Origin: Paenibacillus sp. SY21-1
GTDB lineage: Bacteria > Bacillota > Bacilli > Paenibacillales > Paenibacillaceae
Assembly (NCBI RefSeq): GCF_005222705.1
Contig: NZ_STGF01000004.1
Coordinates: 186,001 to 250,000 of the forward strand
Length of the DNA: 64,000 nt
Direction of reading: 5' to 3'
Shown: piece by piece, positions 1 through 8,214 of the stretch
How positions within the stretch are numbered: the stretch's first letter is position 1
Layout of the letters: each line of letters starts with the position of its first letter
Program-made: the position numbers and the translations under genes
The notes under the pieces: model-generated
Databases searched by the model: none
What the model saw: only the letters and a program-made list of their open reading frames with translations
Told to the model about the DNA's origin: nothing

Positions 1-1382
1 TGGACGGCGCCGATCCCTCGCGGGGCATCTGGGCCCCGACGCTTCGTTACCATAACGGTCTTTTCTATATGATCACGACGTTCGTCGACAATGAGAAGGA
101 ATGCCATAATTTTTATGTTACCGCAACCGATCCCGCAGGCGACTGGTCCGATCCGGTATGGCTGGACGATGCGCCCGGCATCGATCCGTCGCTGTTTTTT
201 GACGAGGACGGAAGGGTTTATTATACGGGGAACCGCGTGCCGCCCGAAGGTCAAGAGTATCCGAAGCACATGGATATCTGGCTGCAGGAGCTGGATTTGA
301 CGAGCGGGAAGCTGATCGGAGAGAAAAAAAGCATATGGCAAGGCGCGCTCAAAGTGGCTCATGCCCAGGAAGGGCCTCATGTGTACAAAATCGGCAAGTG
401 GTATTATCTGCTGATTGCCGAAGGCGGCACGGGGCATACGCATGCGATTACGATCGCCCGCAGCGAATCGGTAGCCGGTCCTTATGAGGGCTACAAAGGG
501 AACCCGATTTTGACGCATCGCCATTTGGGACGCGGTTATCCGATCGTGAACGTCGGCCACGGCGAGCTGATTGAAACCCAGAACGGCGAATGGTGGATGC
601 TCTGTCTTGCGTCCCGCCCTTACGGCGGCTATTTCCGCAACCTTGGTCGCGAAACCTTTCTGGTTCCCGTCATTTGGGAGCAGGAATGGCCGGTTGTCAA
701 CCCCGGCAAAGGCATCATCGAGGAGGTAGCCGACGTGCCGGACTTGCCGGAAACGCCTTGGCCGCAGCTCCCCGCGCGCGACGATTTCGACCAGCCGGAG
801 CTTGCGCCGATCTGGAATTTCCTGCGCACTCCGCGCGGAGATTACTGGAGCCTGACGGACAATCCGGGCTCGCTGCGGCTGCGGCTCAAGGCGGAATCGA
901 TCGCCAGGATCGAGAATCCCGCCTTTGTCGGACGGAGACAGCAGCACATGAGCTTCCGCGCCGCCACGGCGATGCGCTTCTCCCCTAAGGAGAATGGAGA
1001 CCGTGCAGGCATCGTCCTGCTGCAAAACGACGGCTTCCAGTTCCGCGTGGAATACGGCAGCTTCGGCGGCAGCACAGAAATCCGCTTCACCGCGCGGAAG
1101 TACGGGGAGGAAACGGTGGTTGCCTCGGCTCCGTACGCGGGAGAGAGCCTGGAGCTGCGGGCCGAGGCGAACGGACAGCAATACAGCTTTTTCTGGCGCG
1201 AAAGCGACGAGGAGTCGTGGCAGCCGCTTGGCTCTGCGGACGGCTCGGAGGTGCTGAGCACAGACAAAGCCGGAGGCTTCACGGGCGCATATATGGGCAT
1301 GTATGCGGCCGGCGAGAGTACAGACAGTCAACAGCGCTACGCCGATTTTGATTGGTTCAGCTATGAAGCCGTCGCGGAATAG
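1..1382 (+). CDS. GH43 family glycoside hydrolase (beta-xylosidase/arabinofuranosidase type), 5' truncated by window
   Basis: Hydrolyses xylosyl or arabinosyl linkages in plant hemicellulose by an inverting mechanism. The reading frame is open from base 3, so the N-terminus and the catalytic base Asp lie outside the window. Visible are GIWAPTLRYHNGLFYM, the GIDPSLFFDEDG stretch that carries the pKa-modulating Asp of the five-bladed propeller, and AQEGPH, where the Glu is the expected general acid. From about base 770 a C-terminal beta-sandwich starts (DDFDQPELAPIWNFLRTPRG), as in XynB-type GH43 enzymes. No signal peptide can be judged. It is followed 25 bases later by a GH28 gene on the same strand, so the two probably share a transcript. 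The GH43 assignment is firm; exact substrate is open. Confidence 0.9.
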   Translation, partial: DGADPSRGIWAPTLRYHNGLFYMITTFVDNEKECHNFYVTATDPAGDWSDPVWLDDAPGIDPSLFFDEDGRVYYTGNRVPPEGQEYPKHMDIWLQELDLTSGKLIGEKKSIWQGALKVAHAQEGPHVYKIGKWYYLLIAEGGTGHTHAITIARSESVAGPYEGYKGNPILTHRHLGRGYPIVNVGHGELIETQNGEWWMLCLASRPYGGYFRNLGRETFLVPVIWEQEWPVVNPGKGIIEEVADVPDLPETPWPQLPARDDFDQPELAPIWNFLRTPRGDYWSLTDNPGSLRLRLKAESIARIENPAFVGRRQQHMSFRAATAMRFSPKENGDRAGIVLLQNDGFQFRVEYGSFGGSTEIRFTARKYGEETVVASAPYAGESLELRAEANGQQYSFFWRESDEESWQPLGSADGSEVLSTDKAGGFTGAYMGMYAAGESTDSQQRYADFDWFSYEAVAE

Positions 1383-1407
1383 CCGTCAAATGCCGGAGGA
1401 GGGGAAG

Positions 1408-2859
1408 ATGGAAATGGAGCACAACATGGAGGCGTCGCCGTACCCGTACCCGCTGCCCGACATTCCGGCCATTCCAAGCCGCAGGTTTAACGTGACGGAG
1501 TTTGGAGCCGAGTCTGGCAGTCTCTCGCTTTGTACGGATGCGCTGCAGGAGGCGCTTGATGCATGCGCGAAGGAAGGGGGCGGCAAGGTTGTCATTCCGC
1601 CCGGCATTTGGCGTACGGGGCCTTTGCGCCTGCATAGCCGAATTGAGCTGCACGCGGAGCGTGGAGCACTTGTGTTGTTCGAGCCGCGGGCGGAGCTGTA
1701 TCCGCTCGTATCCTCGCATTTTGAAGGAGAATCCGCGATTCGCTGTCAGGCGCCGCTCGAAGGAGAAAATCTGGAGGATGTGGCGATTACCGGAGAAGGG
1801 ATCTTCGACGGCGGCGGGCATGGCTGGCGGCCGGTCAAACGTTTCAAGATGACGGACGATCAATGGAAGGCGCTGCTTGCTTCAGGCGGAGCGGTAAACG
1901 ATCAGGAAGCAATATGGTGGCCGTCGGCGGAAGCGATGGAAGGAGAGGCGCTGGTCAGGCAGCTTCGGCTCGTGGGAGAAAGCGCCATTGAGGCCTATTT
2001 GCCTGCAAGGGCTTATCTGCGCCCGGCGCTGCTGAGCTTGCGGGGGTGCAACCGAGTCCGGCTGGAAGGACCTACCTTCCAGAATTCTCCCGCTTGGTGC
2101 CTGCACCTTCAGAATTGCGGGCAAATTACGGTAAGAGGCTTAAATGTCCGCAACCCTTGGTATTCACAAAACGGGGACGGGCTTGATCTTGAGTCATGCC
2201 GCCACGCGCTTGTCGAGGATTGCACCTTTGACGTGGGCGACGACGCGATTTGCCTGAAGTCGGGCAAGGACGAGGAGGGGCGAAGGCGCGCTCTGGCGTG
2301 CGAGTATGTAACCGTTAGACAATGCACGGTGTATCACGGTCATGGCGGCGTCGTAATCGGGAGCGAAATGTCGGGTGGAGTGCGGGCGGTGCGCGTATCC
2401 GATTGCCGCTTTATTCATACCGATATCGGGCTGCGCTTCAAAAGCGCGCGAGGGCGCGGGGGAGTCGTGGAGGATATCGTGATGGAGAGAATTTATATGT
2501 CCGGCATCGCTCGCGAAGCGGTCTCGTTCCACCTTTTCTATGCCGGAGTCGAGGGCTCGGAGGGCTCGGATGAACAGCTTTGCGAGGTAACGGAGGAAAC
2601 GCCGGTCTTTCGCGATATTACGCTGCGCGATCTGGATTGTACGGGGGCCGCTACGGCGCTGCTGATTAACGGGCTGCCCGAACGGCCATTGGAGCGCCTG
2701 ACGATCGAACGCTTTGCCGCGGATACGGTTCACGGCGTCGTTGCCCGCTACGCGGATCAGCTGTATATATCCGGGCTAGAGCTGCGTACAGAGATTCACC
2801 CTGACATTCAGCTGTATAAATGCACGAATGAGCGGATTTCGCGCAGCGCGAAGCAATAA
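1408..2859 (+). CDS. GH28 family polygalacturonase-type hydrolase
   Basis: Inverting pectin hydrolase acting on galacturonan or rhamnogalacturonan oligomers. The right-handed beta-helix signature residues are all present: NGDGLD (Asp257), GDDAICLKSG (Asp278/Asp279), YHGHGG (His312) and LRFKSARG (Arg343, Lys345). No signal peptide is visible, which suggests an intracellular exo-acting enzyme on imported oligomers. I chose the ATG at 1408 because GGAGG at 1395-1399 sits 8 bases upstream; the frame stays open back to 1303 inside the GH43 gene but has no ribosome site there. The 3' end is convergent with the AraC gene, only 16 bases apart. Length 483 aa is normal for bacterial GH28. Confidence 0.93.
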   Translation: MEMEHNMEASPYPYPLPDIPAIPSRRFNVTEFGAESGSLSLCTDALQEALDACAKEGGGKVVIPPGIWRTGPLRLHSRIELHAERGALVLFEPRAELYPLVSSHFEGESAIRCQAPLEGENLEDVAITGEGIFDGGGHGWRPVKRFKMTDDQWKALLASGGAVNDQEAIWWPSAEAMEGEALVRQLRLVGESAIEAYLPARAYLRPALLSLRGCNRVRLEGPTFQNSPAWCLHLQNCGQITVRGLNVRNPWYSQNGDGLDLESCRHALVEDCTFDVGDDAICLKSGKDEEGRRRALACEYVTVRQCTVYHGHGGVVIGSEMSGGVRAVRVSDCRFIHTDIGLRFKSARGRGGVVEDIVMERIYMSGIAREAVSFHLFYAGVEGSEGSDEQLCEVTEETPVFRDITLRDLDCTGAATALLINGLPERPLERLTIERFAADTVHGVVARYADQLYISGLELRTEIHPDIQLYKCTNERISRSAKQ

Positions 2860-2875
2860 GCCGGAAGAAAAGGAA

Positions 2876-3754
2876 TCATGCCTGCTCCTGCCGGTTGGCC
2901 GCTTGCTCGGCTTTGGCCTGCTTGCGGTATTGCATCGGCGTCAGCCCGGTCGCCTTCTTGAACGTTTTGTTGAAATGCGACAAATGCTCGAAGCCGACCG
3001 CAAGCGCGATCTCCTGAATTTTCTGGCGGGAGCCCGCTAGCATGCGCTTCGCTTCGCTGACCCGAATGTAGATGACATATTCGCGGAAATGAAAGCCCGT
3101 AAGCCGATGAAAAATCCGGCTCAAGTATGAATTGCTCATATAAAAGCGTTTGGCGGTATCCTCCAGTGTGACTGGCTCGCGATAATGCTCGCGCAAGTAG
3201 GTCGCAATTTCCGAAACCTTGTGATGCAGCGAATAACGGGAAGGACTTGCGGACAGCGCGGAGTGCTCAGAGCGCGCAAGCGTAATGATCAGCTCTGCGA
3301 ACAGGGAAAGGCAGACGGTTTCGTAGTAAGCTTTTTCCTGTCGGCATTCCTCCACCATCCGGATCAGCAAGCGTTCAACCTCTCCCCGATCGCGCAGCGA
3401 CAGGGGGAAGACGCGAAAGGATCTGTTGCCGTGCAGCAGATTCAGCTGCCGCAATGCGGGCGGCAGAAGCGAGGGCTCGTAATTGATGAGTATGCGTTCA
3501 AATTCGGCTACTTCGGAGCTGGCGGTGGCGTGAATTTCATGCCCGGCGATCATGATCAGCTCGCCTTTGTGCACGGTTACCACTTGACCGTCAACAAAGT
3601 AGACGCGCTCGCCTTCAACAAGATAGTAGAGCTCGACCGATGAATGGCTATGGGGCCGAGGCATGGCGGTAACGCCCTTTCGCTTCATATGCTGAATGCT
3701 CAGCTTGCCGTTTTCCACGTAATATTTCGGGTTGGGACTGACGGGCGCGGGCAT
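2876..3754 (-). CDS. AraC family regulator with cupin sensor domain
   Basis: Transcription regulator of the surrounding pectin genes by context. The N-terminal half is a cupin-like sugar-binding fold (MPRPHSHSSVELYYLVEGE), the C-terminal ~100 residues are a double helix-turn-helix of the AraC/XylS type (TLEDTAKRFYMSNSYLSRIF then IQEIALAVGFEHLSHFNKTF). The frame is open to a GTG at 3850 and an ATG at 3841, inside the pectinesterase start region. The ATG at 3754 is preferred because GGAGG (complement of 3762-3766) lies 7 bases upstream. That leaves an 85-base divergent promoter region to the pectinesterase. 292 aa, usual for the family. Probably an activator responding to a pectin-derived uronate, which is inference. 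Confidence 0.9.
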   Translation of the reverse strand: MPAPVSPNPKYYVENGKLSIQHMKRKGVTAMPRPHSHSSVELYYLVEGERVYFVDGQVVTVHKGELIMIAGHEIHATASSEVAEFERILINYEPSLLPPALRQLNLLHGNRSFRVFPLSLRDRGEVERLLIRMVEECRQEKAYYETVCLSLFAELIITLARSEHSALSASPSRYSLHHKVSEIATYLREHYREPVTLEDTAKRFYMSNSYLSRIFHRLTGFHFREYVIYIRVSEAKRMLAGSRQKIQEIALAVGFEHLSHFNKTFKKATGLTPMQYRKQAKAEQAANRQEQA

Positions 3755-3839
3755 AGGCATTCCTCCGTATTTGTGCTGCATGTAAGTTGATTGTATATCA
3801 TTATAAATAACCTTGTCCGTATTAGAAAGGAGTTTGTCC
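3755..3839. promoter_or_regulatory. Divergent promoter region between AraC regulator and pectinesterase
   Basis: AT-rich 85-base region that must hold both divergent promoters. A TATAAT on the minus strand (complement of 3801-3806) suits the regulator. TTGTGC at 3771 followed 17 bases later by TATATC is a weak plus-strand match. AGAAAGGAG at 3823-3831 is the ribosome site of the pectinesterase. No clear operator repeat was found. Confidence 0.4.
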
Positions 3840-4730
3840 ATGTTTATCACGGTATCCGGAGAAGGAAAGGCCGATTACGCTAGCCTGCAGGCTGCTATTG
3901 ACAGCATACCCGCAAGCTGCGAAGAAACGGTAACCATTCGTATCAGGCCCGGCATTTATGAGGAAAAGATTACTATTCCGGCTTCGGCGCCCCCTATCCT
4001 CCTGCTGGGAGAGGACAACGAGCGCACCATCATTTCGTGGTCGGACAACGCGCATACGCTGGGGGCGGACGGGGAGCCGCTCGGAACGTTCCGTTCGGGC
4101 ACGTTTAACGTTTTGGCGCCGCAGTTTACAGCGGAAAATCTGACGATCCGCAACGCTTCGGGACCTGGCACGGGCCAGGCTGTCGCCGCTTTCGTCGATG
4201 CCGACAGAGCGGTGTTCCGCCGGGTCAGGCTGCTGGGCGATCAGGACACGCTGTATACCGGCCAAGGGAAGCAATACTATGCCGAATGCTACATCGAAGG
4301 CGATGTCGATTATATTTTTGGAGCCGCAACGGCTGTTTTCGATCGCTGCACGCTTCATAACAAACGCTCAAGAGGATACATTACCGCCGCCTCTACGCCG
4401 GAAGGCGCAGCTTATGGCTATGTGTTCCTCGATTGCGCGATTACAGGCGGAGAAGGCGTGAAGGACGTTTATTTGGGCAGGCCGTGGCGTCCATTCGCGC
4501 ATGTGGCGTTTATCCGCACGGCCATTGACGCTTCCATTACCCCTGAAGGCTGGCATAATTGGGGGCAGCCGGACCGGGAGCAAACCAGCCGCTACGAGGA
4601 GTTTGGCGGCACAGGCGCGGGCGCCGCGGCTGAGCAGCGGGTGCAATGGTCAAGGCAGCTTGCGTCCGAAGAGGCGGGTAAGTACCGGATCATTACGATT
4701 TTTGACGGTTGGCATCCGGAAGGCTACTAG
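3840..4730 (+). CDS. Pectinesterase (carbohydrate esterase family 8)
   Basis: Removes methyl esters from homogalacturonan, opening it to polygalacturonases and lyases. All CE8 landmarks are present: GQAVAAF (Gln113), QDTLY (Gln135, Asp136), VDYIFG (Asp157) and LGRPWRP (Arg214), which together form the two-Asp active site with its oxyanion Gln and Arg. The product is 296 aa with no signal peptide, so it probably acts on imported methylated oligomers, like the intracellular GH28 and GH105 nearby. The ATG at 3840 follows AGAAAGGAG by 8 bases; an in-frame ATG at 3813 lacks a site. First gene of a plus-strand set with the esterase and GH105. Confidence 0.95.
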   Translation: MFITVSGEGKADYASLQAAIDSIPASCEETVTIRIRPGIYEEKITIPASAPPILLLGEDNERTIISWSDNAHTLGADGEPLGTFRSGTFNVLAPQFTAENLTIRNASGPGTGQAVAAFVDADRAVFRRVRLLGDQDTLYTGQGKQYYAECYIEGDVDYIFGAATAVFDRCTLHNKRSRGYITAASTPEGAAYGYVFLDCAITGGEGVKDVYLGRPWRPFAHVAFIRTAIDASITPEGWHNWGQPDREQTSRYEEFGGTGAGAAAEQRVQWSRQLASEEAGKYRIITIFDGWHPEGY

Positions 4731-4762
4731 CCGCAAATGCAGGAGAGGAGGCGCTCGCAAAC

Positions 4763-5815
4763 ATGAAGCTTGAAGCCTATTTAAAATCGTTGACGGAGCG
4801 TGCCGCTTCGGAGCGGGAGGCAAAGCGGCCTTCCGCGGCAGGGGAGCGGCGGGACGAAGAGCTCCGGGCGACGTTTCGCCGACTGCTCGGACATTTTCCC
4901 GAGCAGCGAATGGAGCCGTCTGAGCCGCTGCTGCTGGAACGGACGCCATGCGACGGTTATACGCGCGAGCGAGTCGAAATCGCCACGCTCGAGGGACTTC
5001 GAATGGGAGTCTACATTCTGACGCCGGATCGGGCTGCATCATCAGATCTGGCCCCCGCCGTCGTGGCTTGCCACGGACATGGCTACGGCAGCCGCGAGAT
5101 TGTGGGGCTCGAGCCGGACGGCCGCGAGCGCAAGGCCGCTCCGGGGCTGCATAAGGATTTTGCCGTACAGCTTGTGAAGAAGGGCTTTGTTGTCGCGGCT
5201 CCTGAGCTTATCGGCTTCGGCGACCGGAAGCTGGAAGAGGACAAAACGGATGAACCAGGCAAAAACTCATGCTTCAAGCTCGCGGCGCATTTGCTGCTGA
5301 CAGGCCGGACGCTGGCAGGGCTGCGCGTCTCCGAAACGCGCCGGGTCATCGATTACTTGCAGGAGCGCCCGGAAATCGACGCAAGCCGAATCGGCATAAT
5401 GGGCATTTCCGGCGGAGGCCTTGTTGCAGGATTCGCCGCAGCGCTGGATGAAAGAATTCGCTGCGCGGTCGTCAGCGGCTACGCCAGCCTGTTCGCGGAA
5501 AGTATCCTTGACCGGAATCATTGCCTGGACAATTACATTCCCGGCGTCCTAATGGAGGCCGAAATGTCGGAATTGCTGGCGCTTATCGCGCCGCGCGGAT
5601 TGTGGCTGGAGTCGGGCGCGGCTGACCGGGTATTCCCGCAAGCTCCCGCCCGCAAAGCGTTCGAGGAGCTGAAGCGGAGGTACGCGGAGCTCGACGCGGG
5701 CGAAGCGGTGCAGGCCGATTTTTTTGAGGGCGGACATGAAATTCACGGGACTCCCGCCTATGCATGGCTGCGGGAACGGCTCATGGATAGCGGGCTCTCC
5801 TCAGAAAGGGGTTGA
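4763..5815 (+). CDS. Alpha/beta hydrolase, acetylxylan-esterase/Abhydrolase_7-like
   Basis: Serine hydrolase expected to remove acetyl or other ester groups from pectin or xylan oligomers. The nucleophile elbow is GISGGG (Ser216), the acid is probably Asp288 in SGAADRVFP, and the base His325 in GGHEIHG. VACHGHGYG near residue 100 gives the oxyanion strand. Large N-terminal region and overall length (350 aa) fit the Abhydrolase_7 group of dienelactone-hydrolase-like esterases. ATG at 4763 follows AGGAGAGGAGG (4741-4751) by 11 bases. It lies 32 bases after the pectinesterase and 4 bases before the GH105 gene, so it is part of one operon. Substrate inferred from context only. Confidence 0.8.
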   Translation: MKLEAYLKSLTERAASEREAKRPSAAGERRDEELRATFRRLLGHFPEQRMEPSEPLLLERTPCDGYTRERVEIATLEGLRMGVYILTPDRAASSDLAPAVVACHGHGYGSREIVGLEPDGRERKAAPGLHKDFAVQLVKKGFVVAAPELIGFGDRKLEEDKTDEPGKNSCFKLAAHLLLTGRTLAGLRVSETRRVIDYLQERPEIDASRIGIMGISGGGLVAGFAAALDERIRCAVVSGYASLFAESILDRNHCLDNYIPGVLMEAEMSELLALIAPRGLWLESGAADRVFPQAPARKAFEELKRRYAELDAGEAVQADFFEGGHEIHGTPAYAWLRERLMDSGLSSERG

Positions 5816-5819
5816 AAGC

Positions 5820-6962
5820 ATGGGAAACGATGCGAAAAAGGCCGAGCAGGCAGGCTGGTCCCGCAAGGTGGCCGATATGATTCTGGGACAAGCGGATTCG
5901 GACGGCTTTCATGATTATCCGTTGGAGCGCTGGGCCTATGTTCCCGGCATGCTGCTGATGGCGATGGCCCGTGCAGGCATTCAATTGGAGGATGCTCGTT
6001 ACTACGATTTCATGCAGCGCCATATGGACCGGTATATTGGAGCGGACGGAATGATCGCCGGCTACTCGCTTGAGGAGTATAATCTGGATCAAATCAACCA
6101 AGGCAAAAATTTGTTTTACCAGCTGGAGCGCACCGGAGACAGCCGCTATGCCAAGGCGGCCGACACGCTGGCCGCGCAGCTGATCGGCCAGCCTCGCACG
6201 TCTGAGGGCGGCTTCTGGCACAAAAAGGTATATCCGTTTCAAATGTGGCTGGATGGCCTGTACATGGCATCGCCCTTTCTTGCGGAATACGCGAAGGTAT
6301 TCGAGCGTCCGGAGCTGACGGACGAGGTTGCCCGTCAATTGCTGCTCGTCGAAAGCAAAACCCGCGATAAACGAACCGGCCTGCTGCGCCACGGCTGGGA
6401 TGAATCGCGCGAGCAGGAATGGGCCGATTCCATTACAGGCGTATCCCCTCATGTCTGGAGCAGGGCGATGGGCTGGTATGCGATGGCAATGGTCGATAGT
6501 CTGGAGCATTTCCCGATCACGCATCCGCAGCGCGGCACCATTATCGGCATTTTTCAGCGGATGTGCCATGCGCTCGCGGCGGTGCAGGAGCCCGAAAGCG
6601 GCTTGTGGTATCAAGTGCTCGATCAAGGCAGCCGAAAAGGAAATTATTTGGAGGCCAGCGGCTCAATCATGTTCGTCTATGCGATGGCAAAGGGCTTGCG
6701 GCTGCGTTATCTGGAGCCGGTCTTCCGTACGGCGATGCAGCGCGGCTATGAGGGAATTATCGGACGCTTGGTGACGGAGGACGAGCAGGGCGTCCACCTT
6801 CATCAGATTTGCAACGGAGCGGGACTAAGCAAGGACCGCAACGGTTCCTTCGACTATTATATTTCCGAAGCGGTCGTCTCCGATCATTACATGGGGATTG
6901 GCCCGCTGCTGCTCGCCTCGCTGGAAGTGGAGCGTTATTTGGGGCGGAGCGGGGAGCGGTAA
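5820..6962 (+). CDS. GH105 unsaturated rhamnogalacturonyl hydrolase (YteR/RhiN type)
   Basis: Hydrolyses the unsaturated uronate from the non-reducing end of lyase-produced pectin disaccharides by vinyl-ether hydration. The (alpha/alpha)6-barrel family pattern is clear: YPLERWAYVPGMLLMAMARA, then LDQINQGKNLFYQL, RHGWDESR and SPHVWSRAMGWYAMAMVD. The product is 380 aa, normal for YteR, and lacks a signal peptide, so it acts in the cytoplasm. AGAAAGGGG ends 8 bases before the ATG at 5820. It is the last gene of the pectin operon and is followed by a strong hairpin terminator. Confidence 0.93.
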   Translation: MGNDAKKAEQAGWSRKVADMILGQADSDGFHDYPLERWAYVPGMLLMAMARAGIQLEDARYYDFMQRHMDRYIGADGMIAGYSLEEYNLDQINQGKNLFYQLERTGDSRYAKAADTLAAQLIGQPRTSEGGFWHKKVYPFQMWLDGLYMASPFLAEYAKVFERPELTDEVARQLLLVESKTRDKRTGLLRHGWDESREQEWADSITGVSPHVWSRAMGWYAMAMVDSLEHFPITHPQRGTIIGIFQRMCHALAAVQEPESGLWYQVLDQGSRKGNYLEASGSIMFVYAMAKGLRLRYLEPVFRTAMQRGYEGIIGRLVTEDEQGVHLHQICNGAGLSKDRNGSFDYYISEAVVSDHYMGIGPLLLASLEVERYLGRSGER

Positions 6963-6998
6963 CTGTTCAAAGCTACCCGCAAAAGCATGTCGCACCAA

Positions 6999-7041
6999 AA
7001 AAAAACGGAGCCGCCCATCTAAGGCGCGGCTCCGTTTTTTT
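6999..7041. terminator. Bidirectional intrinsic terminator
   Basis: Inverted repeat CGGAGCCGC (7006-7014) / GCGGCTCCG (7026-7034), with an A tract before and a T tract after. It can stop the pectin operon on the plus strand and the sulfonate-type operon on the minus strand. Confidence 0.9.
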
Positions 7042-7094
7042 ACGCTGTCCATATCGTTGTTTCTGTTTATTATTCACGCCAAGTAAGCCGCGTA

Positions 7095-8147
7095 TTATTG
7101 CAAAGCCTGCTCGATAAACGAGTTGTCCACGATTTTGGTTACATCCAGCTTCTCTTTAATCTCGCCAAGCTCCAGCAGGATGTCGGCCGTCGTTTGCTGG
7201 CTTTCGTTCGTAAGCTCCAAAATCGGATTGTTGGTTGCGAGCGCGTTTTCGTTCGTCAGAGAGACGCGAACGGTCTCTTCATCGAGATTTTTTACTTTGG
7301 CAAGCAGGGCGACGGCTTCGTCAATGTTGGCATTCTGCCAGTCGAGCGCCCGCTGATAGGCTTTCAAATAGGCGACGGCGAGCTCGGGATACTGCTCGGC
7401 GAATGATGTGCGGACAATGTTCAAGCCGGGCGTGGAAGCTCCGATTGTTTTGGCGTCGGCAATGACCTTAGCGCCTTCATTGTTCACCTGATAAGAGCGA
7501 TTCGGCTCCCATACGACCCAAGCGTCGACGTTGCCGCCTTGAAAGGCGGCTTGCGCTTCATCGGATTGCAGGTTGATCATGTTCACGTCGGAAGAGCTCA
7601 GTCCTTCATTTTTCAGGGCGCGGAGCAAAAGTCCCCACGAGGAGCTGCCTTTGGTAACGGCGATTTTTTTGCCCTTTAAATCCTTCACCGATTGGATGGG
7701 GCTGCCTTTGGGCACGAGAATGCCGTCCCCGCCGCCGATGCTGCCTTCGCTGATCGCCAGAAACGATACGTTTGCCGCTTGACCGGTTATCGCGCCAATG
7801 TATCCGACACGGGCGAAATCCAGCCGGTTCGAGGCGATCGCCTCCAGAAACTGAGTGGAGCTCGGCAGCGACTGGTATTGGACAGAGGCCCCATACCTGG
7901 CGAACTCCTCTTCGAACCATCCTTTTTTCTTAGCGATCAGAATGGGGCCGATTTGACTGGCTTCCACATTGACCTCTACGCCTTTGTATTTGCTTGACTC
8001 GTCGCTGCCGCTTTCCGCAGCCGCAGTAGGGGCGGAGCCGGATGGCTCCGTTGAGCCCGTGTTGGCGCCGCTGCCGCAAGCGGCTGTCCAAGCGATAAGG
8101 AATACAAGCGACAGCAGCAGAGAAATGAGTTTAAACGATTTTTTCAT
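7095..8147 (-). CDS. ssuA: ABC transporter substrate-binding lipoprotein, SsuA/TauA/NrtA type
   Basis: Captures an organosulfur or similar small solute outside the membrane for the SsuBC importer. Signal peptide with lipobox TAAC (Cys24) anchors it. The NMT1/SsuA fold is shown by KKKGWFEEEFARYG, SNRLDFARVGYIGAITGQ, LVPKGSPIQSVKDLKGKKIA and GGNVDAWVVWEPN. GGAGG lies 9 bases before the ATG. It is the last gene of the minus-strand cluster, after the monooxygenase, whereas in Bacillus ssuBACD it sits between transporter genes. 350 aa, as expected. The actual ligand may be a sulfonate, a sulfate ester or a thioether; context with a DszA-type enzyme leaves this open. Confidence 0.88.
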   Translation of the reverse strand: MKKSFKLISLLLSLVFLIAWTAACGSGANTGSTEPSGSAPTAAAESGSDESSKYKGVEVNVEASQIGPILIAKKKGWFEEEFARYGASVQYQSLPSSTQFLEAIASNRLDFARVGYIGAITGQAANVSFLAISEGSIGGGDGILVPKGSPIQSVKDLKGKKIAVTKGSSSWGLLLRALKNEGLSSSDVNMINLQSDEAQAAFQGGNVDAWVVWEPNRSYQVNNEGAKVIADAKTIGASTPGLNIVRTSFAEQYPELAVAYLKAYQRALDWQNANIDEAVALLAKVKNLDEETVRVSLTNENALATNNPILELTNESQQTTADILLELGEIKEKLDVTKIVDNSFIEQALQ

Positions 8148-8214
8148 TATGGTCGTCCTCCAGTAAGTGTCTGTAAGTGTAAGGAAGCAGGGACTGATTG
8201 TTCATTCGATTCTG

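Noticed and set aside
842-1300. Long antisense frames under the GH43, GH28 and other GC-rich genes
   Set aside because: They follow from high-GC codon bias of the real genes; no ribosome sites or domain patterns.
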